Origin: Promethearchaeota archaeon Loki_b31
Lineage (GTDB): Archaea > Asgardarchaeota > Lokiarchaeia > Sigyniarchaeales > SOKP01
Assembly: GCA_005222975.1 (NCBI GenBank)
Contig: NJBI01000011.1
Span: 1 to 64,000 of the forward strand
Length of the DNA: 64,000 nucleotides
Direction of reading: 5' to 3'
A program made the position numbers and the translations under genes. The notes beneath the pieces are model-generated. The model saw nothing but the letters and a program-made list of their open reading frames with translations. It made no database searches and was not told the DNA's origin. Positions 52,220 to 64,000 of the stretch are shown here, in pieces (the stretch's first letter is position 1; every line of letters starts with the position of its first letter).

Positions 52220-52555
52220 TTATAAATGTTCAATTGATTCAATATCCCAGAGAAATTCTTTTAGATCAATTTTGTAGTTATCTCTAATCACAACACCTTC
52301 TTTTTCTAACAAATGTTTTTGGTACTCTCGAGCATCAAAAGATTTCATGGATATTTTTCCTAGTGAATTTATGACTCGATGCCATGGTAAGTTGTATTTT
52401 TTTGTTGATGAGTGTAATAGCCAGGAAACTTGTCTTGCAGCTTGCGGGTTACTTGCTAATTTAGCGATTCTTCCATAAGTTAGGACCTTCCCGCTAGGTA
52501 TATTCTTAATTATTTTGATAACATCTCGAGTGAAATCGCTTGTAATACAAATCAC
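52220..52555 (-). CDS. Alkyltransferase-like DNA repair protein (ATL)
   Basis: A 111-residue protein homologous to O6-methylguanine-DNA methyltransferase. IPSGKVLTYGRIAKLASNPQ and AARQVSWLLHSS fit the DNA-binding half. The active-site PCHR is PWHRVI here, so the acceptor Cys is Trp. Such ATL proteins bind alkylated guanine and flag it for nucleotide excision repair. It is a single gene downstream of, and convergent with, the AcnX pair. Confidence 0.85.
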   Translation of the reverse strand: MICITSDFTRDVIKIIKNIPSGKVLTYGRIAKLASNPQAARQVSWLLHSSTKKYNLPWHRVINSLGKISMKSFDAREYQKHLLEKEGVVIRDNYKIDLKEFLWDIESIEHL

Positions 52556-52730
52556 CTTTATTTAGAAGAAACTTTTATAACGATAATCGCCATTTTTCTC
52601 AATCTTAGACATATTACAAAATTAATTAATTTAAGAATAATTATTAATTCTTGATTAAATATCATTCTATAAATTAGATTTACATCGTAAACAATAATTT
52701 ATAACTAAAAAACCTTCATAGTGATTCTGA

Positions 52731-55922
<3,192 letters not shown>

Positions 55923-55933
55923 AGAGTATTTCT

Positions 55934-57070
55934 TTAATTTGTAAATTTTTTTATTTCTTTTAGTTTTCCTCCATCACGAGCAGATCGAGAAGCTTGAATC
56001 CCTGACATGCAGAAATTGGCCCCGACTTTAGCGTGTATTGAAGACTTTGTTCCTTTATTTATTGCTTGTAACCAATCCTCCATAATACGAACGGAAGAAC
56101 CGTAATATAAACCTTCAACTGGAGGTATTATTGTTGATAACTCGTTATTATCAACAATTTTTGATTTTCCTTTTCGATGACGACTCTTACTAATTTTATG
56201 TCCGTCAGTTAGAAATAAACGCCCTGGTTTCCCTATTTGATAACATTCATATGTACCTAAACGACCTATAACCTGAATAATAAGGCGGGAAGGTTCTCTG
56301 GCAAAAATATAGGCGTTAGCGCATTTTGCAATTGCTCCCGTTTCTGTTTTAAATAACCCTACTTGAAACGCTTTAGCGGGATGGCAGATTGGATTTGCTT
56401 GATAACCTCCAATATCATTTGCGTAGCTTATAACTTCAATGAATGGCATAGGTTTTTTAATTCCACCTAACGCAACTTGAGCAGGACCAATCGTGTGTGC
56501 ATACATTAAAGGATCAAATAATTGATACCAAGAATCTATGCGTGGCGCGTCAACATCGCCAAAATTCCCTTCTCTCCACCTATAAGTTACATCGTGCAAA
56601 TATTCAGATTCCGAATAAACAATTGGACCAATCTTGCCAGAAGATGCAAGATGTCCCGCAAATAAAACTTCTGAGTAAAAACAGTAATTTTCTCCAAGTT
56701 GATAAACTTTTCTTGAATTCTCTTCAGCATCTATTATTCTTTTAATGTCCTTTTTTTTAATTGCCATAGGTATTTCAGAAAATACATGTAGCCCTGCCTC
56801 TAGTGCAGCAACGGCTTGATCTGCGTGATATTGAGGGGGGCTACTAATGATAATAGCATCAAGATCAGTTGTATCCAATAAATCTTCAAAAGATTTAGCT
56901 ACTTTTATACCTTTAATTTTATTAAGCATCTGATTCGCATTAGGATCTGGATCGAACCCAACTATCCATCTTGTACGTCCTATTAATCTTGGATGATTTT
57001 TTAGCTCGGATGTATGACTTAACGCATTGAGACCATAACCTACTAAGCCATATCGTAATGCTTCTACCAT
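55934..57070 (-). CDS. Gfo/Idh/MocA-family oxidoreductase
   Basis: A 378-residue NAD(P)-dependent oxidoreductase. LRYGLVGYGLNALSHTSEL is the Rossmann glycine motif, DLDAIIISSPPQYHADQAVAAL follows, and GLHVFSEIPMAIKKKDI holds a Glu where the family usually has an E-K-P motif. EKP is changed to EIP, so the catalytic Lys is missing, as in some nonstandard members. Substrate probably a sugar or inositol, judging by the flanking glycosidases. It is divergent from the GH4 gene. Confidence 0.82.
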   Translation of the reverse strand: MVEALRYGLVGYGLNALSHTSELKNHPRLIGRTRWIVGFDPDPNANQMLNKIKGIKVAKSFEDLLDTTDLDAIIISSPPQYHADQAVAALEAGLHVFSEIPMAIKKKDIKRIIDAEENSRKVYQLGENYCFYSEVLFAGHLASSGKIGPIVYSESEYLHDVTYRWREGNFGDVDAPRIDSWYQLFDPLMYAHTIGPAQVALGGIKKPMPFIEVISYANDIGGYQANPICHPAKAFQVGLFKTETGAIAKCANAYIFAREPSRLIIQVIGRLGTYECYQIGKPGRLFLTDGHKISKSRHRKGKSKIVDNNELSTIIPPVEGLYYGSSVRIMEDWLQAINKGTKSSIHAKVGANFCMSGIQASRSARDGGKLKEIKKFTN

Positions 57071-57147
57071 ATTCTATTATATTATAAGGTAAGTGACATT
57101 TATCTAATTTGCGATATTTTCTTATCAAAATTAATGAAGGTAGAATC

Positions 57148-58473
57148 ATGGAAAAAAGAATTGTTTTAATAGGGGCGGGTAGTTCTTCGTTTGGTCCTGC
57201 TACTTTGATGGATCTTAATCTTAGTTCTGTTTTATCAGGTTCAACTGTTGTTCTTCATGATATTAACGAAGAGAAGTTAGAAATGGTTTATCAAATTGTT
57301 GTAAAAGACAATGAAAAGCTTGGTAATAAGTTCAATATTGAGCAAACAACAATTAGATCGAAGGCATTAAAAGATGCAGATTTTGTTATTTCTTCCATTG
57401 AAAAGGGAGATCGGTTCGAATTGCGTTGGCAAGATAATACAATACCGAGAAAACATGGTTCTACGGAAATGATGGCTGAGAATGGGGGTTCTGGTGGGTT
57501 TTTCCATAGCGCACGACAAATCCCTGAAATTATTAGAATTGCGGAAGATGTTGTAAAAATTTGCCCTAATGCTTTCTTTATAAATTACTCAAACCCCATG
57601 TCCCGAATATGTTTAGCAATTAAAAGAGCTGTTCCTAAACTAAAGTTTGTGGGACTTTGCCATCAAATAGAGTTATTAACAAATCACCATTTACCAAATA
57701 TGTTAGATAGGTATATAAGTGAAATGCAATTAACTACTGGTGGTTTGAATCATTTTGCTTTTCTACTTGGATTAAAAGATTTAACCACTGGAAAGGATTT
57801 AATGCCAGAATTTAACTCAAAATGCTTAGAATATTTCAAAGACAAAAGGGACAGGTTTCATTATGCTGATTTAACTTTCGAAGTATACAAAAGATTTGGC
57901 TATTTTCCTTATGTGGGTGACAATCATATATGCGAATATATACAAATTGGGTCTCATTATACAACAATCCAAGATATAAAGGACTGGATTACAAGAATGG
58001 AACAAGTAAATAAAGGAAGTTATGCTAAACTTTCTAGATATTATAAAAGGCTTAAGAAAGGAACTTATCCAAGAAAGGGAATGTTTATGAGAGATCCATC
58101 TGGAGAACGGGCGATACCAATTATAGAAGCTTTAATTGAAGATAAAAATTCGTATGAAATTGCAGTTAATATACCAAACGACGGAATTATTGAAAATCTC
58201 CCTCAAGATTTGGTGATTGAATGTTCTGCAATTATAAATAAAGAGGGCATACATGGAGTTAAACTAGGTGAAGTTCCAAAAAGTATTGCTGCGATACTCC
58301 GCATAGAAGCTTCAATTCAAGATTTATGCGTTGAAGCAATTTTAAAAGAATCTAAAGATCTTGCTATAGCGTGTATCGCCACAGATGTTAATTGCGGTAG
58401 TTTTAAAATGGCAGAAGCAATATTTAACGAAATGACTGAGCTTCAAAAAGAATATTTACCTGATTTTAAATAA
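57148..58473 (+). CDS. GH4-family glycosidase (alpha-galactosidase/alpha-glucuronidase-like)
   Basis: A 441-residue NAD- and metal-dependent glycosidase of family 4. RIVLIGAGSSSFGPATLMDL binds NAD, INYSNPMSRICLAI and GLCHQIELLTNH carry the metal Cys/His, and GGLNHFAFLLGL is another block. The ORF reads from 57109, but the Met at 57148 with GAAGGTAG just upstream fits the family start. GH4 enzymes use an oxidation-elimination route. It may act on alpha-galactosides; substrate is inferred. Confidence 0.87.
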   Translation: MEKRIVLIGAGSSSFGPATLMDLNLSSVLSGSTVVLHDINEEKLEMVYQIVVKDNEKLGNKFNIEQTTIRSKALKDADFVISSIEKGDRFELRWQDNTIPRKHGSTEMMAENGGSGGFFHSARQIPEIIRIAEDVVKICPNAFFINYSNPMSRICLAIKRAVPKLKFVGLCHQIELLTNHHLPNMLDRYISEMQLTTGGLNHFAFLLGLKDLTTGKDLMPEFNSKCLEYFKDKRDRFHYADLTFEVYKRFGYFPYVGDNHICEYIQIGSHYTTIQDIKDWITRMEQVNKGSYAKLSRYYKRLKKGTYPRKGMFMRDPSGERAIPIIEALIEDKNSYEIAVNIPNDGIIENLPQDLVIECSAIINKEGIHGVKLGEVPKSIAAILRIEASIQDLCVEAILKESKDLAIACIATDVNCGSFKMAEAIFNEMTELQKEYLPDFK

Positions 58474-58601
58474 TTATAGTGTTTTTAACACAATTTAGAA
58501 GGGTTAATTATGGTTTTAAAAAATTAGGTAAAAATAATAACACTTGTCAAATGATCTTCTATAAACAATAGATCTTACCTTATAGGGTTTGAAAATTAAA
58601 C

Positions 58602-59495
58602 ATGAAAAATCTTACACTTATAGAAGAATTAGGGTTTGAAGCTTCAGATAAAGTTGTTATTTTCCATATTGATGATATAGGTTTCTCTCATGCTTCAAAT
58701 TTAGCTTCATTTAAATGTTTAGACTTAGGAGTAGCGAGCTGTGGCTCTATTATTACCCCGGCACCTTGGTTTTTAGAAGCCGCATCAATTTGTAAAAAAA
58801 ACCCTAAATATGATGTTGGCGTGCATTTAACTCTCACATGTGAGTACGAATTATATCGCTGGCGGGCATTGGGGAGCGTTGATACTAAAACGGGCTTATT
58901 GGATTCAGAAAGATCGCTCTGGCGCACGTCGGAGGAGGCAATTGCAAATGTAACTGTTCAAGCAGCAGAAACTGAAATGCGTTCACAGATTCAAATGGCT
59001 CTCGATAATGGTATTGATGTTACCCACATAGATTCGCACATGGGCACTGTTTTGAATCCCAAATTCCTTCCGTCTTATTTAAAGCTAGCTCAAGAATTCA
59101 ATATTGTTGCCTTTTTACCAAAATTAACTCGAGAAGAATTAATCACCTTGGGACTAGGAGAACATACCGTTGTTTACCTAAAAATGTTTGCAAATTTAGA
59201 AGAAAAAGGTACTCCTCTCATAAACCATGTTATTATTGATACATTGGGAGCGCATCCTAACAAAATAGAATACTATTGCAACAGGTTTGCAGAAATTAAA
59301 CCAGGTCTAACGCATTTCTTATTCCATCCCGCTAAAATGAGCCCTGAATTGAAAGCTATAACCCCGGATTCAGCAAGTTGGCGAGACCTAGATTTTGGAG
59401 CATTTACTAATCCGCATATTAAAGAGTGTGTTGAGAGGCACGATTTAAAAATAATTGGATATAAAGAAATTCGTGATTATATTAGAAATCAATAA
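58602..59495 (+). CDS. ChbG/YdjC-like carbohydrate deacetylase
   Basis: A 297-residue protein of the YdjC family. VVIFHIDDIGFSHASN holds the metal-binding Asp pair, DVGVHLTLTCEY and VTHIDSHMGTV hold the His ligands, the usual D-D-H-H set. Members remove acetyl groups from chitobiose-like sugars. That suits the neighbouring GH20 enzyme. It follows the GH4 gene in the same direction with a gap of about 130 bp. Confidence 0.83.
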   Translation: MKNLTLIEELGFEASDKVVIFHIDDIGFSHASNLASFKCLDLGVASCGSIITPAPWFLEAASICKKNPKYDVGVHLTLTCEYELYRWRALGSVDTKTGLLDSERSLWRTSEEAIANVTVQAAETEMRSQIQMALDNGIDVTHIDSHMGTVLNPKFLPSYLKLAQEFNIVAFLPKLTREELITLGLGEHTVVYLKMFANLEEKGTPLINHVIIDTLGAHPNKIEYYCNRFAEIKPGLTHFLFHPAKMSPELKAITPDSASWRDLDFGAFTNPHIKECVERHDLKIIGYKEIRDYIRNQ

Positions 59496-59616
59496 TCAGT
59501 ACTTGACTAAATAATAATACACCTTCTTCCTATTAATTTAAATGAGATCAATTTAAGTTTTTACAAAATAAATAAAAAAAATGTTAGAAGAAATTATAGG
59601 ATTTAAGTTTTGTTTG

Positions 59617-60768
59617 TTATTTCCTCTTTCTTCTTAGTAATATTACGACTGCAACGCCTATTACTGCTCCTCCAACAATAACCGAAGATATAATAATTAG
59701 TTCGAAAGGAATTGCTCCTCCAGGCTTTCCCGGGTTTGTCGGGTCGGAAACATCGATGACCACCAAACCCTCACCATTCGCCATGTAGGCGTAATCTCCA
59801 ACCACATAAACATCAAATGCAAATCCGTTCGTGTTTGCGTAGACAGGCGTTCCAGGGTTTGTCGGGTCGGAAATGTCGATAACCGCCAAGCCCCAACCAC
59901 CATCTGCCACATAGGCGTAATCTCCGCTCACGTAAACACCATGTGCTTTTCTGATCGTGTCTTCGTAGATGGGCGTTCCCGGGTTTGTTGGGTCGGAAAT
60001 ATCGATGATCGCCAAGCCAGACTCATAATCCGCCACATAGGCGTAATCTCCAACCACATAAACGTCAAATGCATATCCGTCCGTATCTTCGTAGACGGGC
60101 ATTCCCGGGTTTGTCAGGTCGGAAACATTGATGACCGCCAAGCCCAAATTACCAGCCGCCACATAAGCGTAATCTCCGCTCACGTAAACGCCACGTGCCT
60201 GTCCTGTCGTGTTTTCGTAGACGGGCGTTCCCGGGTTTGTAGGGTCGGAAACATTGATGATCGCCAAGCCCGACTCACGATCCGCCACGTAGGCGTAATC
60301 TCCGCTCACGTAAATGCCAATTGCAATTTCGGGTGTGTCTTCGTAGATGGGCGTTCCCGGGTTTGTCGGGTCGAAAATGAAGATGACCGCCAAGCCCGAA
60401 CTACCAGCCGCTACATAGGCGTAATCTCCGCTCACGTAAACGTTTTCTGCCCATCCGGTCGTGTTTTCGTAGATGGGCGTTCCCGGGTTTGTCGGGTCGG
60501 AAATGTCGATGACCGCCAAGCCCGAATCACGATCCGCCACATAGGCGTAATCTCCGCTCACGTGAACGCCACATGCATATCCGGTCGTGTCTTCGTAATA
60601 AACAGAAGATTCTTGGGGTGGTCGTGTATTAATAATCTTGTTAGAATTCTTTTCTTCAATGGGAATTTCGATATCTCCCTGTGCACTTATTAACATATTT
60701 GGAATTACGATAAACATTGAAATGAGTAGAATAATCAGCAAGATTTTTTTCTTTTTTGATTTCTGCAT
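59617..60768 (-). CDS. Secreted, membrane-anchored LVIVD-repeat beta-propeller
   Basis: A 383-residue protein. N-terminal signal or anchor helix (ILLIILLISMFIVIPNMLIS), then seven repeats of about 42 residues each, pattern G-x-YVSGDYAYVAD-xx-SGLAVIDISDPTNPGTP, then a C-terminal membrane helix (LIIISSVIVGGAVIGVAVVI) with RRKRK anchor. Seven LVIVD units suggest one complete propeller displayed outside the cell. Function unknown, perhaps sugar or protein binding. Its base composition is richer in G+C than its neighbours. Confidence 0.9.
   Translation of the reverse strand: MQKSKKKKILLIILLISMFIVIPNMLISAQGDIEIPIEEKNSNKIINTRPPQESSVYYEDTTGYACGVHVSGDYAYVADRDSGLAVIDISDPTNPGTPIYENTTGWAENVYVSGDYAYVAAGSSGLAVIFIFDPTNPGTPIYEDTPEIAIGIYVSGDYAYVADRESGLAIINVSDPTNPGTPVYENTTGQARGVYVSGDYAYVAAGNLGLAVINVSDLTNPGMPVYEDTDGYAFDVYVVGDYAYVADYESGLAIIDISDPTNPGTPIYEDTIRKAHGVYVSGDYAYVADGGWGLAVIDISDPTNPGTPVYANTNGFAFDVYVVGDYAYMANGEGLVVIDVSDPTNPGKPGGAIPFELIIISSVIVGGAVIGVAVVILLRRKRK
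59720..60615. repeat. Seven tandem LVIVD-encoding DNA repeats of 126 bp
   Basis: The coding sequence of the propeller consists of near-identical 126-bp units (e.g. CCCGGGTTTGTCGGGTCGGA recurs). This similarity among units points to recent duplication or gene conversion. Confidence 0.85.
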
Positions 60769-60942
60769 TGATTTACACCGCTATCTTTAATTTTTTTAAA
60801 GATATCGTTTTAATATTAAGATATTATTATTTATAAAGAATGTGGTTGGTAATTGAAAACGACAGATTTCCGTTGCCCCCGCTATAATGGAAAGAAAATT
60901 ATATCAACTCTTTCGAACGTGCTGAATGTAGTTTAAAATTTA

Positions 60943-62358
60943 TCAAATCTCACTCCTAAATTTTTCAGGTTTACTACCCTCATAGGATTCTTTCTTTATT
61001 GCATGCAGTTTCACTAATTCAGATTGCAGTTTTTCTAAAGCTTCTCCGTGATAAGGAAATAGATATATAAAGATTAAACTAATTCCGTGCATAAGGATGG
61101 GCATTACAAATAAAAGGACTTTTATTCCGAGGAGTGCAGTTGCGTCTTGAGTCATCGAACCAGTCACAAAACCAAACATAGTTAAAGTGGTTGTAGCAAT
61201 TATTGGGCCTAAACTATCTGCTGGTTTAAACAAGAGAGAACTAGTTCCTTGAAAAATGCTTTCTCGTCGACTTCCATATTTGATTTCGTCTTCGTCAATT
61301 GCCATAGTTAAAAGTACAAAATCAAAGACTCCAAATCCAGATAAAATTGATACGAGAGAAACGCAAATCCATACTATTGTTGTCGATCCTATTGCGGAGA
61401 CTATTATAAAACTAATTAAATTTGCTATAATCAAACCTGACTTAAGGATAAGAATAGTTTTTCGAATCCCCCATTTTTTTTCTAATTTCATATAAATTAT
61501 ATTTGAGAAAAAACCTATACCAAATGTAAGAAGCATAAATAATATGGGCGTTAGCGGTCCGGGACCTAAGATGAATATAAAGGCAAAAAGAAATGAAAAT
61601 CCCATAGCCCTTGCACCAGTATTGAAGAAAATGTACCCCGTGCGCGTCAAAAACGCTTTAGATTTAATAACCATTTTCATGGCTTGGAAAAATGTATAAT
61701 CTTCTTCAACTCTTAATTCTGGTCTTTCCTTTAAAGTGCGAGTAACTATTATATATAATATAATCGAAATAATAGCAAGTATGCCATTGAACATTTGAAA
61801 AGTTTCTAAGCTCGCATCAAATATAGATTGTGCAAATACAACTGGAATTCCAGCAATAAATGTTGCAATGTTGGCATAAAAGGATAATTTATAGCGAACT
61901 TTGATGTTATCAGACATTTCTGACATTAATGACATGTATAATCCAATTACTAGAGAAAGAAAGGTATCAAAAATACATATACTTAATACGAATTGAAAGA
62001 ATATTATAATTTGGTTGTCATAACTCCAAGGGAACCACATTATGAAGTAAAATATTGCCCATAATGGCCCGAACCATTTTATATAAATTAATCTTCGACT
62101 ACCCCATTTATCAATATTAGTTTTATCACTCATATGCCCCGTTAGTGGATCGTTTAGGGCATTAATCGTAGCATAAATTAGCATCCCAATGATAAATAAT
62201 GAATCAATTAAACCTAAATAATTCCAAAAGAAATTAACATACATTAACATGAAAACTCCCGCAAGGAAAGTATTAGGAATATATCCAAGTGAATATATAA
62301 ACACATCTTTTCTGGGCAATTTTCCAACAAAATTATTGTTTGTTTTTGATTTTTCCAA
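60943..62358 (-). CDS. GPH-type sugar:cation symporter (MFS superfamily)
   Basis: A 471-residue transporter with twelve membrane helices. NALNDPLTGHMSDKTNIDKWG is the GPH family motif (melibiose carrier type), YIKWFGPLWAIFYFIMWFPW continues it, and DEDEIKYGSRRESIF is the second half equivalent. It would bring in a released oligosaccharide. Placed between the propeller and GH20 genes on the same strand. Confidence 0.85.
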   Translation of the reverse strand: MEKSKTNNNFVGKLPRKDVFIYSLGYIPNTFLAGVFMLMYVNFFWNYLGLIDSLFIIGMLIYATINALNDPLTGHMSDKTNIDKWGSRRLIYIKWFGPLWAIFYFIMWFPWSYDNQIIIFFQFVLSICIFDTFLSLVIGLYMSLMSEMSDNIKVRYKLSFYANIATFIAGIPVVFAQSIFDASLETFQMFNGILAIISIILYIIVTRTLKERPELRVEEDYTFFQAMKMVIKSKAFLTRTGYIFFNTGARAMGFSFLFAFIFILGPGPLTPILFMLLTFGIGFFSNIIYMKLEKKWGIRKTILILKSGLIIANLISFIIVSAIGSTTIVWICVSLVSILSGFGVFDFVLLTMAIDEDEIKYGSRRESIFQGTSSLLFKPADSLGPIIATTTLTMFGFVTGSMTQDATALLGIKVLLFVMPILMHGISLIFIYLFPYHGEALEKLQSELVKLHAIKKESYEGSKPEKFRSEI

Positions 62359-62492
62359 ATTACATCACTTATATAATTTTAACTTCAAATTTTTTTTACA
62401 TAATATTTCAATTATTCGTTTTATATACATTCTTTTTTTTTGATGTGATTTTTATCAATATTATTCTAAAATCAAAACATCATGCGCTTTTC

Positions 62493-64000
62493 CTAATATA
62501 AAGATCTTCTTTTTGGTTCTTTTAACATGGTAAAAAATCCAAATATTTTTTTGATTAAGTGCGGTTCATATTCGTCTTTCTGGGCATAGCAAACTCCGAG
62601 CATATCTAACCGTTTAAGAATAATTCCAAGGCATTTTTTAAAATTTTTGAAGTTTTTCTGTTCTATCAATGTCCAACCAGTTTCCGCAAATGCTATTAGG
62701 CGAGGAAAGGTTTGCCAATCTAATTCATTTACATTTCTAACCCATTCTGTCCACATAGGAGCTTCTATTCCTAAGATATTGCAATGATATTCCTTCATTA
62801 ATCTTTTAGGAATAGGTTCGTATCGATATGCTTTACTTAGAGAAGTAAAAGAATAGGAATAATCAAGGTAAGTGTAGCCAAATTTCGACATTACAATATT
62901 TCCTCCTCTTTTTAGGTGTTTCGTAACTTCCTTTTTACCAAAAATCCAATATTGTCCAATAACATCTTCAGATATCTTATCACTTAGAATTTGATTCCAT
63001 CCCATTACCCTACAATAGCGAGAGGTTAGAAATGTTATTATCCTATTTGTAAAATAAATTTGGAGCTCCTTTTCATCATTAAGGCTCTCTGATTTTATTC
63101 TCGTTTGACATTCAGGACATTCTTTCCATCTTTTTCTAGGAACTTCGTCGCCTCCAATATGAATTATATATGAGGGAAATAATTGAATTATCTCATCTAA
63201 CACATTTTGCATAAATTCAAATACTGACTCTTTACCAACACATAAAACATCCTTTTTAATTCCAAATTTAATTGGTACTTCAAATGGACCTCCGGTGCAA
63301 CTTAATTCAGGATAAGCTGCTAATACTGCTTTTGAATGGCCAGGCATGTCTATTTCTGGAACTACTTTAATAAAAAGTTTATCTGCATAAGCAACTATCT
63401 CTTGTACATCTTTTTGAGTGTAAAATCCTTCGTGTGGGGTGTTATCTGTTTTTCTACTTATAAAACCTCCAATTTGGGTTTCTTTCCTTTTTGATCCAAT
63501 TTCTGTTAGGAGGGGATATTTCTTAATTTCAATTCTCCAACCCTGATCATCTGTAAGATGCCAACGAAAAACATTCATCTTAAAGAGTGCCATCATATCT
63601 AGGATCCGTTTAACAACTTCTTTACTAAGGAAATGTCTACTTTCGTCAAGCATGTATCCTCGCCAAGAGAATCGAGGATAATCTTTAATTTCTACAGAAG
63701 GAACAGACCATTCAATATGGCCCTTATTAGTAATGCTTTCTATTTCAGCTGGAAGTAATTGACGAAGAGTTTGAATGCCATAAAAAACACCAGCAGGACT
63801 GGGAGCAGATAATATAATGCGTTCTTGATTAATGTTGAGAAAATACCCTTCTTCACCCAAATTATTAATTTCTTTATCGATTTTTAAAGAAACTGTGTTA
63901 TATTTATTTAGTTCAGATTTAGAGTTCACTATTAACAAATCAAAGCCCGTTGCTGGTTTTAATAAACGCTTAAAAAATTTAGCAACATCATTTAATTTCG
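62493..64000 (-). CDS. Beta-N-acetylhexosaminidase, GH20 family (5'-truncated)
   Basis: The frame is open to the window edge; a TTG at 63938 exists, but upstream codons (KLNDVAKFFKRLLKPATGFD) look like real GH20 N-terminal domain, so the gene begins beyond 64000. DYPRFSWRGYMLDESRHFLS, NVFRWHLTDDQGWRIEI and the catalytic HIGGDEVPRKRW (Asp-Glu pair) are definite GH20 marks. PEIDMPGHSKAVLAAYPELS also fits. It releases N-acetylglucosamine or galactosamine. No signal peptide can be judged because the start is missing. Confidence 0.92.
   Translation of the reverse strand, partial: KLNDVAKFFKRLLKPATGFDLLIVNSKSELNKYNTVSLKIDKEINNLGEEGYFLNINQERIILSAPSPAGVFYGIQTLRQLLPAEIESITNKGHIEWSVPSVEIKDYPRFSWRGYMLDESRHFLSKEVVKRILDMMALFKMNVFRWHLTDDQGWRIEIKKYPLLTEIGSKRKETQIGGFISRKTDNTPHEGFYTQKDVQEIVAYADKLFIKVVPEIDMPGHSKAVLAAYPELSCTGGPFEVPIKFGIKKDVLCVGKESVFEFMQNVLDEIIQLFPSYIIHIGGDEVPRKRWKECPECQTRIKSESLNDEKELQIYFTNRIITFLTSRYCRVMGWNQILSDKISEDVIGQYWIFGKKEVTKHLKRGGNIVMSKFGYTYLDYSYSFTSLSKAYRYEPIPKRLMKEYHCNILGIEAPMWTEWVRNVNELDWQTFPRLIAFAETGWTLIEQKNFKNFKKCLGIILKRLDMLGVCYAQKDEYEPHLIKKIFGFFTMLKEPKRRSLY

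Noticed and set aside
59720..60615. Regular repeats as a CRISPR array
   Set aside because: Units are 126 bp, tandem and in frame, with no spacers and no cas genes.
59941..60693. 250-codon + strand ORF with repeats
   Set aside because: Shadow of the LVIVD repeats on the other strand; repeats keep all frames open.

Overview
This window looks like a metagenome-derived contig built of four blocks of different origin. Positions 1 to about 2,020 are clearly bacterial (higher G+C, gammaproteobacterial-style capsule/exopolysaccharide genes). About 2,030-2,410 may come from a second bacterium. About 2,460-10,600 is a compact virus-like block. About 10,860-64,000 is an AT-rich archaeal chromosome whose gene content points to an Asgard (Lokiarchaeota-like) archaeon. 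The archaeal call rests on a beta-CASP/KH ribonuclease aCPSF1 (FttA), an EF-2 paralogue without the diphthamide histidine, a proteasome beta subunit, two-subunit aconitase X (archaeal mevalonate pathway), a stand-alone archaeal ThrRS editing domain, archaeal-type myo-inositol-1-phosphate synthase, an IFT52/GIFT-like protein and a zinc-finger/winged-helix/appendage-like protein. I cannot tell from sequence alone whether the joins are biological or assembly artefacts; the bacterial ones look artefactual.

Virus-like block: two divergent operons leave a regulatory gap at 8,666-8,877. The leftward operon (8,665 down to 2,508) carries a candidate capsid/structural gene, small membrane proteins, many small zinc-ribbon proteins and a 375-residue HUH rolling-circle replication initiator. 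The rightward operon (8,878-10,558) carries receptor-binding fibre genes ending in a tail-collar-like protein. The fibre module is cut twice at the same place by in-frame stop codons, and each cut carries the ribosome-binding site and start of the next gene.

Archaeal block: 10.9-25.8 kb holds a coiled-coil protein, membrane proteins, an orphan DNA methyltransferase, sugar isomerase, haloalkane dehalogenase, glycosyltransferases, the multidomain zinc-finger protein, a NikR-like regulator, a ferredoxin protein with an in-frame stop, and a parvulin. 26-35.8 kb is housekeeping (dGTPase-like, FttA, PurN, EF-2 paralogue, two tRNAs, nicotinamidase, low-molecular-weight phosphatase). 35.8-43.2 kb is the most striking block: inositol-1-phosphate synthase together with four different inositol-phosphate-kinase-like ATP-grasp proteins, a HAD phosphatase with a basic coiled-coil tail and a transporter, which suggests an inositol-polyphosphate system. 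43.2-52.6 kb has an FKBP, a LAGLIDADG homing endonuclease wedged against the 3' end of a radical SAM gene with the displaced old 3' end still present beyond it, a proteasome subunit and aconitase X. 52.7-64 kb is a glycan-utilisation locus (GH2, GH4, GH20, ChbG-type deacetylase, Gfo/Idh/MocA oxidoreductase, GPH-type transporter, secreted LVIVD propeller).
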